Made by a program: the position numbers and the translations under genes | Source of the DNA: Paracoccaceae bacterium | GTDB lineage: Bacteria > Pseudomonadota > Alphaproteobacteria > Rhodobacterales > Rhodobacteraceae | Assembly: GCA_016744015.1 (NCBI GenBank) | Contig: JADGFD010000013.1 | Location: 1-64,000 of the forward strand | Reading direction: 5' to 3' | Length of the DNA stretch: 64,000 bases | In this document: piece by piece, positions 40,581 to 50,578 of the stretch | Position numbering within the stretch: position 1 is the first letter of the stretch | Layout of the letters: every line of letters begins with the position of its first letter | The notes under the pieces: generated by a model | What the model was told of the DNA's origin: nothing | Seen by the model: the letters and a program-made list of their open reading frames with translations, nothing else | The model's database searches: none

Positions 40581-42661
40581 TGCCAATAAGCCCCCCAAGT
40601 CTCGTAATAATCGGTGGTATCATTGCCCCGAATGGTCGAATAAAGCCGATTGTTGATATTGAGCTTTGCGCCACCATCATTACCATAGCCACCAAAGGCA
40701 ACAGTTGTGGCGGCGCGGCTTTCAAAGGGCAGTGTCCAGTTAAACGGAATGCGCAAGCGGATGCCTTTATCAAAGTTGCCTTCGCCAAAATCAGCGAAGC
40801 TTACATCGGTGAGGGTCATATAGCCCGCGACTTCCCAGCCATTGGTAAAACGGCGCGAGAGCGTAAAAGTCCCGCCCCAGTCTCCGGCCAAATAGCGGCC
40901 TACATCCACTTGTGCTTCCAGCCCGTTCCAACCGGTATTCCAATAAAGCGAGGCATGACCAGTCACGGTTTCATAGGCTTGAAAACCAAAGAAAGACTCA
41001 AAATCCCGCTGTTTTACATAGGCGATTTCGGCCCCGAGACCCCAATTTTGGGTGGCAGGTTTCCAAAGCAGCTCGGCATCTATGCCGCCAAACATGCGCT
41101 CTAGGTAACCCGCTGAAACCCGCGCATAAAGGCTAGGCGCAATTTTGGTTTGGAAATCAGCCGTTAAACGCCCAACCACGGGGCGCGAGCTATTGTAAAG
41201 GCCGGCATCAGAGCGCACATGCGGCAGTGGGCTTAGGTTTATGCCCGCGCCGTCACCGATATTGCCCAACAGCTTTTGCGTTACCGAAAGGTTAAGCGCA
41301 AAAGCGTCAGACACTTGATATTGCGCTGTGCCGGTTAAAATCAGGTCAAGCTCGCCCAGCCCACCAGCATTAAACAGGTTCACCGGAATGTTGGGACTAA
41401 TGCGCCAGCTAAAGCGCTTATCAATCTCGCGCTCCCAAACACCTTCACCTGCAATATGATAAGGGGCCGAGCTAAAAGCGGTGGTGTTAAAGCTATCCGG
41501 CCCCGCATTGGGGCGGTCAACCTGCGCTTCAAGGTCGGCCCGCTTGATTTCCATGGTGGTGGTCGGCAGGTTGCCAGACATCATGGTAATGCGGAAAACC
41601 TCAACAGATGGTGGGGTTGAGCCTGCCAGCACACGGGCCAAACGGCCCACAGCCATGGGCTGGCGGGTGTATTTATTATTGCTCACATAAAGCTCAAGCG
41701 TGTCGCCGCTGATCCGGCCTTCCTGCACAATTAGGCCGTCAGGCTCAAGTGCGCTGGCCAGAATTTCCATCATTTTTTTGCGCACAACCGGCACGGCGGC
41801 CCAAGATACATCGCGGCTATAATCAGCCAAACGGGCATTTACCGGCGCGGGGCCTACGCCGAGATCTTGTGGGGTGATGGGCTGGTTTGGGTTGCCAGAA
41901 AAGGTGACCCTGAAGCCAAGGTCCGAGCCGTAGTTATAATAAGCCGCCAACGAAAGATGGCTCCCGAGGCGGTATTCGGCCCCAAGGTTAAACGGCGAGT
42001 TTCGGGTGAAATCACCAAAAGCTTGCTCGCCGGTGTAGGCGTCGGAGGAATACTCTGCCTTTAGCGTCAGATTGTTGAGCGGCGTTTGCCACTCAACTCC
42101 GCCAAAAAGCGCGGCATCGCCTGTAAACATATGCGAGACCCCAAGCGCATTATCAACTGCAGGTCGCGTACCTGTGCTAAATACCGGATTAGATGACCCA
42201 AGGCGGCCCCAGCCGAGGCCGGCCGTAATCCGCAGGTTTTCCCCGATGCTTTTGGTGGCCACAATGTATTCCGAAGCCGTTGGGCCGTTGGACAGGAAAT
42301 CCTGAAAACCAATGGCAATAGCGGGGCGAATATCGCCTTCATCTACAAGGCGGAATTTGAGGTCCAGCGTGTTGTCCCCAAAAGAGGCCCCCGGCGCTGT
42401 CCAGTCATCAAGGCTGATGATGCGGGCCGAAACCTCAATATTGGGCAAAAGTTGAAAATTAAGCGCGCCGCCAGAGCGGGTGCCATTATTGAGAAAAGAC
42501 CACGAGGTCTGGCCATCAGGCTGCATGGCAGCGTTGGGCATATCAATAATGCCGATAGAGCCAGAGCTGCTAAAGCTCGGCGCAAAGCCCTGTGCTAGCG
42601 CCGCCACAGGCATTGCCGCAAGCAGTGCCGAGATGGCAACCATTGTTTTGCGAACCATCAT
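40577..42661 (-). CDS. yjbH: YjbH-family outer-membrane exopolysaccharide protein
   Basis: About 694 residues. After a signal peptide (VAISALLAAMPVAALA) the protein reads as a large beta-rich domain with repeated SFSSSG-, GAEYRLG- and WKPATQNWGLGAEIAYV-like strands, consistent with the YjbH outer-membrane beta-barrel family. YjbH is thought to export or anchor a polysaccharide together with YjbF, but no polysaccharide synthase lies here. The two genes are translationally coupled by an ATGA overlap. Confidence 0.85.
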   Translation of the reverse strand: MMVRKTMVAISALLAAMPVAALAQGFAPSFSSSGSIGIIDMPNAAMQPDGQTSWSFLNNGTRSGGALNFQLLPNIEVSARIISLDDWTAPGASFGDNTLDLKFRLVDEGDIRPAIAIGFQDFLSNGPTASEYIVATKSIGENLRITAGLGWGRLGSSNPVFSTGTRPAVDNALGVSHMFTGDAALFGGVEWQTPLNNLTLKAEYSSDAYTGEQAFGDFTRNSPFNLGAEYRLGSHLSLAAYYNYGSDLGFRVTFSGNPNQPITPQDLGVGPAPVNARLADYSRDVSWAAVPVVRKKMMEILASALEPDGLIVQEGRISGDTLELYVSNNKYTRQPMAVGRLARVLAGSTPPSVEVFRITMMSGNLPTTTMEIKRADLEAQVDRPNAGPDSFNTTAFSSAPYHIAGEGVWEREIDKRFSWRISPNIPVNLFNAGGLGELDLILTGTAQYQVSDAFALNLSVTQKLLGNIGDGAGINLSPLPHVRSDAGLYNSSRPVVGRLTADFQTKIAPSLYARVSAGYLERMFGGIDAELLWKPATQNWGLGAEIAYVKQRDFESFFGFQAYETVTGHASLYWNTGWNGLEAQVDVGRYLAGDWGGTFTLSRRFTNGWEVAGYMTLTDVSFADFGEGNFDKGIRLRIPFNWTLPFESRAATTVAFGGYGNDGGAKLNINNRLYSTIRGNDTTDYYETWGAYWQ

Positions 42662-42738
42662 TTTACCCCTCACCGAATCTATCTTCTAAAACAGACTCTA
42701 TTTTTAACCTGATTCTGCCTGCGGGGTAAGATGATTCG

Positions 42739-43572
42739 TCAGCGATCGGCGCGCTCTTGCGCAAGCAGGGTTTTGAGGCCGGCCTTATAGTCAGGATAGC
42801 GGAGTTGCACGCCGAGCTCCTCCTTGATCCGCGCATTGCTCACCTGCTTGGATTCCGCATAAAAACTGCGTGCCATGGGGGTCAGGTCAGCGGTTTCAAA
42901 ATCAAGCGTTGGCGGCATGGGAAGGCCAAGCAGCTCAGCCGCGTGGCCGATCACATCTTGCGGCGGAGCTGGGTCATTATCACAGACATTATAGATTTGG
43001 CCGGGGTTAGGCTGGGCAATAGATGCCGCAACCGTTTGGGCAATGTCTTCCACATGTATGCGGCTAAAGACTTGGCTTTCCTTTATGATGCGCCGCGCCG
43101 TGCCATTGCGCACCTTGGCAAAAGGCCCGCGTTCAGGCCCATAAATACCCGCAAGGCGGAAGATATGCACAGGCAGGCCATGGGCCTTGTGCAGGTTCAT
43201 CCACTGGTCTTCAGCCGCAACGCGGTGGTGGCCACGGGTGGTGGCGGGGGTGAGCGGCGTGGTCTCATCCACCCATGCGCCGCCGTGGTCACCATATACG
43301 CCGGTGGTGGAAAGATAGCCAAGCCAAGCCGGTTTGACCGCCAGAATTTCTGCCTCCAGCCTTGCCAAAAACGGGTCTCCGTTTTTGTCCGGTGCCGCGC
43401 TAACAAGGATGTGGGTCGCCCAGTCAAGCGTGGCAGAAATGTCACTGCCTGGCCACTGAATGAGGCCAGATTCGGCCTTGCGGCTGGTGCCGCGCACGTC
43501 CCAACCCAAGCCACGCATATGCGTGGCAACTACGCGGCCCGTATAGCCAAGACCCAATATAAGTAGCTTCAT
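42739..43572 (-). CDS. SDR-family NAD(P)-dependent protein (YeeZ-like)
   Basis: 277 residues. The Rossmann motif [16 protein letters not shown] starts the protein, and [20 protein letters not shown] provides the active-site-like region; the typical YxxxK is not clear. [18 protein letters not shown] matches YeeZ-type sugar-nucleotide epimerase-like proteins. The reaction is unknown. Its start overlaps the queG stop by four bases, so it belongs to the GST-queG-SDR operon on the minus strand. Confidence 0.8.
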   Translation of the reverse strand: MKLLILGLGYTGRVVATHMRGLGWDVRGTSRKAESGLIQWPGSDISATLDWATHILVSAAPDKNGDPFLARLEAEILAVKPAWLGYLSTTGVYGDHGGAWVDETTPLTPATTRGHHRVAAEDQWMNLHKAHGLPVHIFRLAGIYGPERGPFAKVRNGTARRIIKESQVFSRIHVEDIAQTVAASIAQPNPGQIYNVCDNDPAPPQDVIGHAAELLGLPMPPTLDFETADLTPMARSFYAESKQVSNARIKEELGVQLRYPDYKAGLKTLLAQERADR

Positions 43573-44597
43573 AAAAGTCTCTCCAATGCCCAGCTTGCCG
43601 CATCTTTTACCGTGTCGTCAGGGTCGCTCACCAATGGGCGCGCCGCCGCGGCCAAGCTGGCATCACCTGAATTTCCAATAGCGTAGAGCACATTGCGAAT
43701 AAAGCTGTTGCGGCCAATGCGCTTAATCGGCGAGCCCGCAAAAACCTCGCGGAAATCAGCGTCACTCAGCGCTACCAGATGCTCTAACTTGGGGCAACGC
43801 AGCTCGATACGCGCCCAATAATTCGCATCCCGCGAGACCTGCGCAAACTTGTTCCACGGGCAGGCCGCGAGGCAGTCGTCACAGCCATATATCCGGTTGC
43901 CCATAAGCGGGCGCAAGGCTGGGTCTACCGGGCCTTTTTGCTCAATGGTCAGGTAGGAAATACACTTACGCGGGTCGAGCTTATAGGGCGCGATGAAGGC
44001 ATCCGTAGGGCAGGCATCAAGGCAAGATTGGCAATTGCCGCAATGGTCCGGTTCTGCCGTGTCTTTGGGTAAATCAAGGGTCGTAAATATAGCACCCAGG
44101 AAAAACCAGCTGCCAAGGCGGCGGCTCACCACATTGGTGTGCTTGCCCTGCCAGCCAAGCCCTGCCGCCTGTGCCAGCGGCTTTTCCATCACCGGCGCGG
44201 TGTCCACAAACACCTTAATATCGCAAGGCTCTTGCTCTATCAGCCAACGGCCCAGCCGCTTAAGGCGTTTTTTCAGCGGGTCGTGATAATCTTTATTGCG
44301 GGCATAGACCGAGATATTGCCACGGTCCTTCATCGGCAATAGCCGCAGCGGATCTTCATCGGGGCCATAATTATCGGCCAGCATAATCACCGAGCGCGCC
44401 TCGGGCCAAAGTGCCTTGGGAGAGCCGCGCCACTCTGCACGCCGCTCCATCCAGCCCATCTCGCCATGCAGGCCCGCCTTCAGGAACTCCTGCAAGCGCC
44501 CAGCCGTTTCGGGCATAGCGTCTGGCGCGCAAATGCCAACATCGGAAAAGCCGACCTCCAGCGCCATGCTGCGCAAGCGGTTGGCAAGGTCTTCCAC
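43569..44597 (-). CDS. queG: Epoxyqueuosine reductase
   Basis: 342 residues starting at a GTG (44597) that directly follows the stop of the GST gene. Two ferredoxin-like clusters are visible: [16 protein letters not shown] with a fourth cysteine in RKCISYL, and [34 protein letters not shown] and the C-terminal HEAT-like helices are also family-typical. It reduces epoxyqueuosine in tRNA to queuosine, using cobalamin. The GTG and the lack of spacing suggest translational coupling. Confidence 0.94.
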   Translation of the reverse strand: MEDLANRLRSMALEVGFSDVGICAPDAMPETAGRLQEFLKAGLHGEMGWMERRAEWRGSPKALWPEARSVIMLADNYGPDEDPLRLLPMKDRGNISVYARNKDYHDPLKKRLKRLGRWLIEQEPCDIKVFVDTAPVMEKPLAQAAGLGWQGKHTNVVSRRLGSWFFLGAIFTTLDLPKDTAEPDHCGNCQSCLDACPTDAFIAPYKLDPRKCISYLTIEQKGPVDPALRPLMGNRIYGCDDCLAACPWNKFAQVSRDANYWARIELRCPKLEHLVALSDADFREVFAGSPIKRIGRNSFIRNVLYAIGNSGDASLAAAARPLVSDPDDTVKDAASWALERLL

Positions 44598-45263
44598 CTA
44601 AAAATCCAGATCACTATAATGGTCGGGCGGCACAAAACCAGTTACCTGATCACTAAGCAATGGCCGGAAAGACGGGCGGGATTTGATCCGCGCATACCAT
44701 TCTTTTACGTTTTTATTGCGTAGCCAGTCCACGTCATTCACATAGTCAAGCGTGCTCAAATGCGCCGCAGCGGTGAAATCAGCAATGGTCATCGTATTGC
44801 CCGCCAGCCAATCACGGGTTTCTAGCAGCCACCCCATGTAATCAAGGTGATACTTGATGTTTTTGCTACCTGCTTTAATTTTGGTGCTATCAGGATAGCC
44901 TGTGCCCATCAGCTTTTTGTTGATGCGCTCATAGACCAGATTCGCCGTCACTTCATGGTGGAACTTGTCATCAAACCACCCCATCAGGCGGCGCGCTTCG
45001 GCCCGCGCTGCTGGGTCTTTTGGCAAAAGCGCGGGCTCGGGCTGGGTTTCTTCGAGATATTCAAAAATCGCCGAGGACTCGCCCAGCACAAAGTGGCCAT
45101 TGCGCAGCACCGGAATTTGCCCCGCGGGGTTGAGCCGCAAAAAATCCAGCCGCTTTTCCCAGTATTTCTCCTCGACCAACTCCACATCAATCTTCTTTTC
45201 TCCCAGAATCAGGCGGGTTTTTCGGCAAAAAGGCGAAAGCGGAAGGTGGTATAGGCGAAACAT
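44598..45263 (-). CDS. Glutathione S-transferase family protein
   Basis: 221 residues from the ATG at 45263. The N-terminal thioredoxin-like domain includes LPLSPFCRKTRLILGEKKI, with the Ser/Cys active-site region, and IPVLRNGHFVLGESSAIFEYL with the cis-proline and glutathione-contact motif. An all-helical C-terminal domain follows (AGNTMTIADFTAAAHLSTLDY). The substrate is unknown. It leads the GST-queG-SDR operon. The operator-like site C lies 137-164 bases upstream, and a longer frame upstream of 45263 has no similarity. Confidence 0.87.
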   Translation of the reverse strand: MFRLYHLPLSPFCRKTRLILGEKKIDVELVEEKYWEKRLDFLRLNPAGQIPVLRNGHFVLGESSAIFEYLEETQPEPALLPKDPAARAEARRLMGWFDDKFHHEVTANLVYERINKKLMGTGYPDSTKIKAGSKNIKYHLDYMGWLLETRDWLAGNTMTIADFTAAAHLSTLDYVNDVDWLRNKNVKEWYARIKSRPSFRPLLSDQVTGFVPPDHYSDLDF

Positions 45264-45399
45264 ATCGGCTCCAAGTTTTTGGGCCTGAATAATGGCGGTT
45301 TTGCACCGCAAATTCAAGAGGCTGAAAATGGCGCGAGGCATGGGATGCGCCGGTATCTGCGCATCACGTTTGGAGCCTTCCTCACTCGACCTTGCTTCT

Positions 45400-45427
45400 A
45401 TAACTACGCTCCTAGGATAGTAGTTAT
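45400..45427 (-). promoter_or_regulatory. Operator-like dyad upstream of the GST gene (site C)
   Basis: A 28-base dyad: ATAACTAC and GTAGTTAT are exact inverted arms around a TCCTAGGA centre, broken only by a GC/TA pair of bases. It shares 24 of 28 positions with the central part of the 36-base palindrome at 12163-12198, and an 18-base core with the site before the ArsR-like gene. It probably controls the GST-queG-SDR operon on the minus strand, although a plus-strand promoter cannot be excluded. Confidence 0.55.
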
Positions 45428-45584
45428 GATACTATTACGTTTTAACATTATAAATCATATGGTTAAAGCAAAAAATCGGACAAGCTTTCTGCGTAACAGC
45501 CGCAAGCCGCAGAGCCAACACAGCCAATCAAGCGGAGTATTTCAGGCAGGCAAATATTGGCCCTCGGGGAAAATGGCACATTGA

Positions 45585-45601
45585 GGCCGCATATAGCGGC
45601 C
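45585..45601 (-). terminator. Short hairpin after gltB
   Basis: GGCCGC and GCGGCC are inverted around ATATA, four bases past the gltB stop on the minus strand. There is no T run, so termination would be weak or Rho-dependent. Confidence 0.4.
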
Positions 45602-45605
45602 CCAT

Positions 45606-48600
45606 TCAGGCGCTCTGCGCGTCTACGTCGTCAATTAGCGGCTGAGGCAGGCGCGAAAGCATTTCTTTCGGACATACCTGCTTAAAATGCTTGTGAATGC
45701 GCTCCCAATTGCGCAGCATCTCGGTAGCCAGCAGGGAGCCGGTCTCCCGCTCGTGCTGCTCGATCAGGTAGACCAACTCACTCTCCCAATAAGCAGATTG
45801 CAGGGTTTGGCAGATCACTGTCTCGCTATTCATCCGCGTTTCAAATGTGCCGTCAGGATCATAAACATAAGCCATGCCGCCGGTCATGCCTGCACCAAAG
45901 TTATCGCCCACCGGACCAAGGATCACCGCCATGCCGCCGGTCATGTACTCACAGCCATTAGAGCCACAGCCCTCAACTACGACTTTTGCACCGGAATTTC
46001 GCACGCAAAAGCGCTCACCCGCGCGGCCATTGGCAAACAGGTAGCCATCAGTGGCACCATAAAGCACGGTGTTGCCAATGATGGTATTTTCAGCGGCCAC
46101 AAGCGCGCTGGTAAGCGGTGGGCGCACCACAATCGTGCCGCCCGAAAGGCCTTTGCCCACATAATCATTGGCATCACCCGAAACCTCAATCTTAAGTCCT
46201 GGCACCGCAAACGCCCCCAAGCTTTGCCCGGCAGAGCCGGACAATTTAACACTCAGATGGTTGGCTTGTAGCTCGTTTAGCATGCCAAAGCGCTGCACAA
46301 TATGGCTGGAAACCCGCGCCCCAATAGTGCGATGCGTGTTTTGCACGGCATAGGAAAGCTGCATCTTTTCGCCATCCTTAAAAAACGGCTCGGCGTCACG
46401 CAAAATGAGCGCATCCAGCGTATCCGGCACAAATTGCCGCTCGCGGTTGCGGTCATAGTCAATGTCGTGGCCCTCATCAACGCTGATCAGCATCGGGTTG
46501 AGGTCAAGGTCGTCCAAGTGCTCAGACCCGCGCGAAACCTGTGAAAGCAAATCAGCTCGCCCGATCACATCATTAAGCGACCGCGCCCCGATGCTGGCCA
46601 GCACTTCCCGCACTTCTTGCGCATAAAAAGTGATCAGATTCACCACTTTATCGGCCGTGCCTTCAAACTTCTCACGCAGGCGCTCGTCTTGCACACAAAT
46701 GCCCACAGGGCAGGTGTTGGACTGGCACTGCCGCACCATAATACAGCCCATCGCAATCAGCGCCGCCGTGCCAATGCCAAACTCCTCGGCGCCCATCATG
46801 GCCGCGATCACAATGTCGCGCCCGGTACGGAGCCCGCCATCAGTGCGCAGGGTTACGCGGCCGCGCAGGCCGTTCATCGCCAAAACCTGATGCGCCTCGG
46901 TCAGGCCCATCTCCCATGGCAGGCCCACATATTTAATGCTGGTGGCAGGGCTGGCCCCCGTGCCACCATTATGGCCTGCTATCAAAATCACATCAGCCTT
47001 GGCCTTGGCCACACCGGCGGCAATGGTGCCCACGCCCGATTGCGCTACGAGCTTCACACAGATCTTGGCGCGCGGGTTGATTTGTTTGAGGTCATAAATC
47101 AGCTGGGCCAAATCTTCGATACTGTAAATATCGTGGTGCGGTGGCGGGGATATCAGGGTTACGCCCTCTGTCGAATGGCGCAGCCGTGCGATAAGTGCAT
47201 TCACTTTGATGCCGGGCAGTTGCCCACCCTCGCCGGGTTTGGCCCCCTGCGCGACCTTAATCTCGATCTCTTCACACTGGTTCAAATATTCTGCCGTCAC
47301 CCCAAACCGGCCAGAGGCCACCTGCTTGATTTTGGCTGACGGATTATCGCCGTTTGGCTCAGGGTGAAAATGCGCAGGGTCTTCGCCGCCCTCACCCGAG
47401 TTGGACTTCGCCCCAATTCGGTTCATCGCAATGTTCAGGGTTTTATGCGCTTCAGGGCTCAGCGCGCCAAGGCTCATGCCCGGTGTTACAAATCGCTTGC
47501 GGATCGTGGTAATGCTCTCGACCTCGTCCACCGAAATAGGCTCGGCTTTGGTTTTGAAATCCAGCAAATCCCGTAGGTTAATCGGCGGGTTGGCCTGCAT
47601 AGCTGCCGAATATTTCTTCCAGAGGTCAAAGGAATTGCGTGCGCAGGCCTCTTGTAACAAGTGCATATTGGTCGATTGCCACGCATGGGTTTCCCCGCTT
47701 TTACGCAGCTTGTAAAAGCCGCCAATATCCAGCGTATCTTGCCCGCCGAGCCAGCCCTTGGCATGAACAGCACGAATTTTCTGCTCGATACCAGAAATAC
47801 CAATACCGGAAATACGGCTCATCATGCCGGGGAAATATTCGGCCACCATGGCGCGAGAAAGGCCCACGGCCTCAAAGTTCAACCCGCCACGATAAGACGA
47901 AATAACTGATATTCCCATTTTGGACATGATCTTCAGCAAGCCTTGGTCAATCGCCTCGCGGTAACGCCCAATCGCATCCTCCAGAGGGCCATCAAGCAAG
48001 CCACGGTTCACGCGGTCTGTAATGCTGTCCTCAGCCAAATAGGCATTTACGGTGGTCGCACCGCCGCCGATCAGCACAGCAAAATACTGTGAATCCAAGC
48101 ACTCGGCAGAGCGCACATTTACCGAGGCAAACGTGCGCAGCCCTTTGCGCACGAGCCAACTATGCACCGCCGAATTTGCCAAAATCATCGGCATCGGCAC
48201 CTTTTCGGCACTCTGGTGTTCGTCAGTCAAAATCAGGTGGGTTGACCCCGCCCGCACAGCCTCTTCAGCCTGTTGGCGAAGGCCCTCAAGCGCCTCTTGC
48301 AGGTTGCCGTCCACGGGGAATGTGCAGTCAATCACCGTGGCACTATCGCCAAAATATTTCATCATCGCCTTTAGCCGCGCATTACTCACAAACGGGCTAT
48401 CGAGCATAACAATCTCGGTTTGTGCCGAGGATTGGTCAAGCACGTTTTTGAGGTTGCCAAAGCGGGTTTTCAGACTCATCACGCGATATTCGCGCAGGCT
48501 ATCAATCGGCGGGTTAGTCACCTGACTAAAGTTTTGCCTAAAGAAATGGCTCAGCGGGCGGTATTTCTGCGAAAGCACGGCGCTCGGGGTGTCGTCTCCC

Positions 48601-50123
48601 ATCGAGGCCAGCCCTTCTTTGCCGTCCTCCGCCATCGGGTGCAAAACTCCCTCCAGCTCTTCAAGCGTAAAGCCCGCCGCAATTTGCCGCGTGCGCAAAG
48701 CTTCACCGGTAAACAGCGTCTTCTCGTCATCGCCTTCGTCGATCTTTTCTAAATCAGCAATGTTGCTGGCCCACTCACCAAATGGCCGCGACGCGCTCAG
48801 CATGTTTTTAAGTTCGGTATCTTTCCAGATTTTGCCTTCGGCCATATCTACCGCCAGCATTTGCCCCGGCCCAAGTGCACCTTTGCGGATGATATTTTTT
48901 GATTTCACCGGCACCATGCCCGCCTCGGAGCCGGCAATCACCATGCCATCATCTGTCACTACATAGCGCATGGGGCGCAACCCGTTACGGTCCAAGCCGG
49001 CCACCACCCAGCGGCCATCGGTCATGGCAAGGGCTGCGGGGCCGTCCCACGGCTCCATCACCGAGTTGCAATAAGCATACATATCCTGCCACGGCTTCGG
49101 AATGGCGGTGGCCATGTTTGACCAGCTTTCCGGCACCAAAATGGTTTTGGCCATCGGGGCCGAGCGCCCGGCCCGCACCATCATTTCAAACACTGAATCC
49201 AGCGCCGCACTGTCAGAGCTGCCATCCGCCACGATCGGTTTAATGTCTTCCGCCATATCGCCAAAAGCGGCGGAAGCCATGCGAATCTCGTGGGATTTCA
49301 TCCAGTTAAGGTTACCCTTAAGCGTGTTAATCTCGCCATTATGGGCCAGCATCCTAAAGGGCTGGGCTAGCCACCATTGCGGGAAGGTGTTGGTTGAATA
49401 ACGTTGGTGGTAAACCGCGTAGCTTGAAATAAAGCGCTGATCCTCCAGATCGGGATAAAACACCGAAACCTGCTCCGCCAGCATCATGCCTTTGTAAATA
49501 ACACTCCGACAAGAGAGCGAGCAAACGTAAAAACCGTTGATGCCCGCAGCCGCTTTTTCAATCCGGCGGCGGATGATATAAAGCTCGCGCTCAAAAACCT
49601 CCTCATCCACGCCTTTGGAGTTGGAAATCAGAATTTGTTCCACCTCAGGGCGGGTGGCATTGGCCTTTTCCCCTAGGCAGGAAACATCCACCGGCACATG
49701 CCGCCAACCATAAATGTAATACCCCATGCGCAGCACTTCAGATTCCACAATTGTGCGGCACTTTTCCTGCGCGCCAAAATCAGTGCGGGGCAGAAACACC
49801 ATGCCCACCGCCAGCAGCTCGTCACCCGGCTCATGGCCCGTGCGGCGCACTTGGTCCTGGAAAAATTCGACCGGGATTTGCAGCAATATCCCCGCGCCAT
49901 CACCGGTTTTGCCGTCGGCATCCACCGCCCCACGGTGCCAAATCGCACTCAGCGCCTTGATCCCGTTTTCCACCACAGCCCGCTTTGGCACGCCGTCGGC
50001 GTTCACGACCAGTCCAACACCGCATGCGGCGCGCTCCTCAGCCTCACGATACATGCCGTTCTCGTTCAGCTCCGCCCGAAGCGCTTCTTGCTCTTCCACC
50101 CATTGCTGGTCAAATTTAGTCAT
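45606..50123 (-). CDS. gltB: Glutamate synthase large subunit
   Basis: 1505 residues from the ATG at 50123; upstream frame has no similarity. A short propeptide precedes the catalytic cysteine at about residue 34 (AACGVGLVVNADG), the N-terminal nucleophile of the glutaminase domain. The FMN synthase domain includes KPGEGGQLPGIKV and AGHNGGTGASPATSIKY; the 3Fe-4S cysteines are in CIMVRQCQSNTCPVGICV. The C-terminal beta-helix (GXXGXXXG) domain ends the protein. With GltD it makes two glutamates from glutamine and 2-oxoglutarate using NADPH. Its partner gene lies three genes upstream in the same orientation. Confidence 0.97.
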   Translation of the reverse strand: MTKFDQQWVEEQEALRAELNENGMYREAEERAACGVGLVVNADGVPKRAVVENGIKALSAIWHRGAVDADGKTGDGAGILLQIPVEFFQDQVRRTGHEPGDELLAVGMVFLPRTDFGAQEKCRTIVESEVLRMGYYIYGWRHVPVDVSCLGEKANATRPEVEQILISNSKGVDEEVFERELYIIRRRIEKAAAGINGFYVCSLSCRSVIYKGMMLAEQVSVFYPDLEDQRFISSYAVYHQRYSTNTFPQWWLAQPFRMLAHNGEINTLKGNLNWMKSHEIRMASAAFGDMAEDIKPIVADGSSDSAALDSVFEMMVRAGRSAPMAKTILVPESWSNMATAIPKPWQDMYAYCNSVMEPWDGPAALAMTDGRWVVAGLDRNGLRPMRYVVTDDGMVIAGSEAGMVPVKSKNIIRKGALGPGQMLAVDMAEGKIWKDTELKNMLSASRPFGEWASNIADLEKIDEGDDEKTLFTGEALRTRQIAAGFTLEELEGVLHPMAEDGKEGLASMGDDTPSAVLSQKYRPLSHFFRQNFSQVTNPPIDSLREYRVMSLKTRFGNLKNVLDQSSAQTEIVMLDSPFVSNARLKAMMKYFGDSATVIDCTFPVDGNLQEALEGLRQQAEEAVRAGSTHLILTDEHQSAEKVPMPMILANSAVHSWLVRKGLRTFASVNVRSAECLDSQYFAVLIGGGATTVNAYLAEDSITDRVNRGLLDGPLEDAIGRYREAIDQGLLKIMSKMGISVISSYRGGLNFEAVGLSRAMVAEYFPGMMSRISGIGISGIEQKIRAVHAKGWLGGQDTLDIGGFYKLRKSGETHAWQSTNMHLLQEACARNSFDLWKKYSAAMQANPPINLRDLLDFKTKAEPISVDEVESITTIRKRFVTPGMSLGALSPEAHKTLNIAMNRIGAKSNSGEGGEDPAHFHPEPNGDNPSAKIKQVASGRFGVTAEYLNQCEEIEIKVAQGAKPGEGGQLPGIKVNALIARLRHSTEGVTLISPPPHHDIYSIEDLAQLIYDLKQINPRAKICVKLVAQSGVGTIAAGVAKAKADVILIAGHNGGTGASPATSIKYVGLPWEMGLTEAHQVLAMNGLRGRVTLRTDGGLRTGRDIVIAAMMGAEEFGIGTAALIAMGCIMVRQCQSNTCPVGICVQDERLREKFEGTADKVVNLITFYAQEVREVLASIGARSLNDVIGRADLLSQVSRGSEHLDDLDLNPMLISVDEGHDIDYDRNRERQFVPDTLDALILRDAEPFFKDGEKMQLSYAVQNTHRTIGARVSSHIVQRFGMLNELQANHLSVKLSGSAGQSLGAFAVPGLKIEVSGDANDYVGKGLSGGTIVVRPPLTSALVAAENTIIGNTVLYGATDGYLFANGRAGERFCVRNSGAKVVVEGCGSNGCEYMTGGMAVILGPVGDNFGAGMTGGMAYVYDPDGTFETRMNSETVICQTLQSAYWESELVYLIEQHERETGSLLATEMLRNWERIHKHFKQVCPKEMLSRLPQPLIDDVDAQSA

Positions 50124-50137
50124 CTTGTTCTCCAAAC

Positions 50138-50575
50138 TCACGAGCGAGGTAAAACCCCGAGAATTGTCCAATACGCATCGGCTACAGGAAGCTCCCAGAA
50201 GCCAGCGTCCCCTTTGCGCGCCGCATCTTTCCAAATAGTGTAGCCTTCCAGAAAATCGGCGGAAGGCGGCGTGCCGACATTTGCTTGCACGCGCGTGCAA
50301 TCCGCAAACACCGTTGCGCCAAATGGTGAATGCCCAACCGTTGGGTATCCGCTGCCCTCAGCACCATAAACTTGAAGGCTGTAGACCGCAGCTAGACCTT
50401 CAAAGCCAAGGGTTTCGGCTATGTCAGTTTCCCCGACCCACGCCATTACATCCGGCATGCCCTCAGTAGACTGGCAAAGCAGTAAATCACCTTTTTCAAA
50501 CACCTGTGCAGCAGCTGCATTTACAGCACTGAAGGTAAGCACAGCTACTCCGGCTAGTATGTGTTTGGTCGCCAT
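50138..50575 (-). CDS. Exported protein of unknown function
   Basis: 145 residues with a signal peptide (ILAGVAVLTFSAVNAAAA). The mature part has two cysteines (LLLCQSTEGMPD and VFADCTRVQA) and no domain I recognise. It ends 15 bases before the gltB ATG and begins 3 bases after the GFA gene, so it is part of the gltD-GFA-GFA-X-gltB transcript. A role in nitrogen metabolism cannot be inferred from sequence. Confidence 0.6.
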   Translation of the reverse strand: MATKHILAGVAVLTFSAVNAAAAQVFEKGDLLLCQSTEGMPDVMAWVGETDIAETLGFEGLAAVYSLQVYGAEGSGYPTVGHSPFGATVFADCTRVQANVGTPPSADFLEGYTIWKDAARKGDAGFWELPVADAYWTILGVLPRS

Positions 50576-50578
50576 ATC

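Larger units (their letters stand above)
45264..45605. other. Intergenic region between gltB and the GST operon
   Basis: No gene is firmly supported. It holds the operator-like dyad at 45400-45427, AT-rich sequence with TATGAT and TATAAAT elements, and a short hairpin at 45585-45601 just after the gltB stop. A plus-strand frame of 41-52 codons (ATG at 45426 or 45459, stop by 45584) has no ribosome site and is probably not a gene. Confidence 0.45.

Noticed and set aside
45426..45584. Small basic frame after operator site C
   Set aside because: No ribosome site, no similarity recognised, low-complexity basic composition; kept only as a remark in the intergenic entry.
46000..50000. Several long plus-strand frames opposite gltB
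   Set aside because: They are antisense readings of a GC-rich gene without start signals or motifs.
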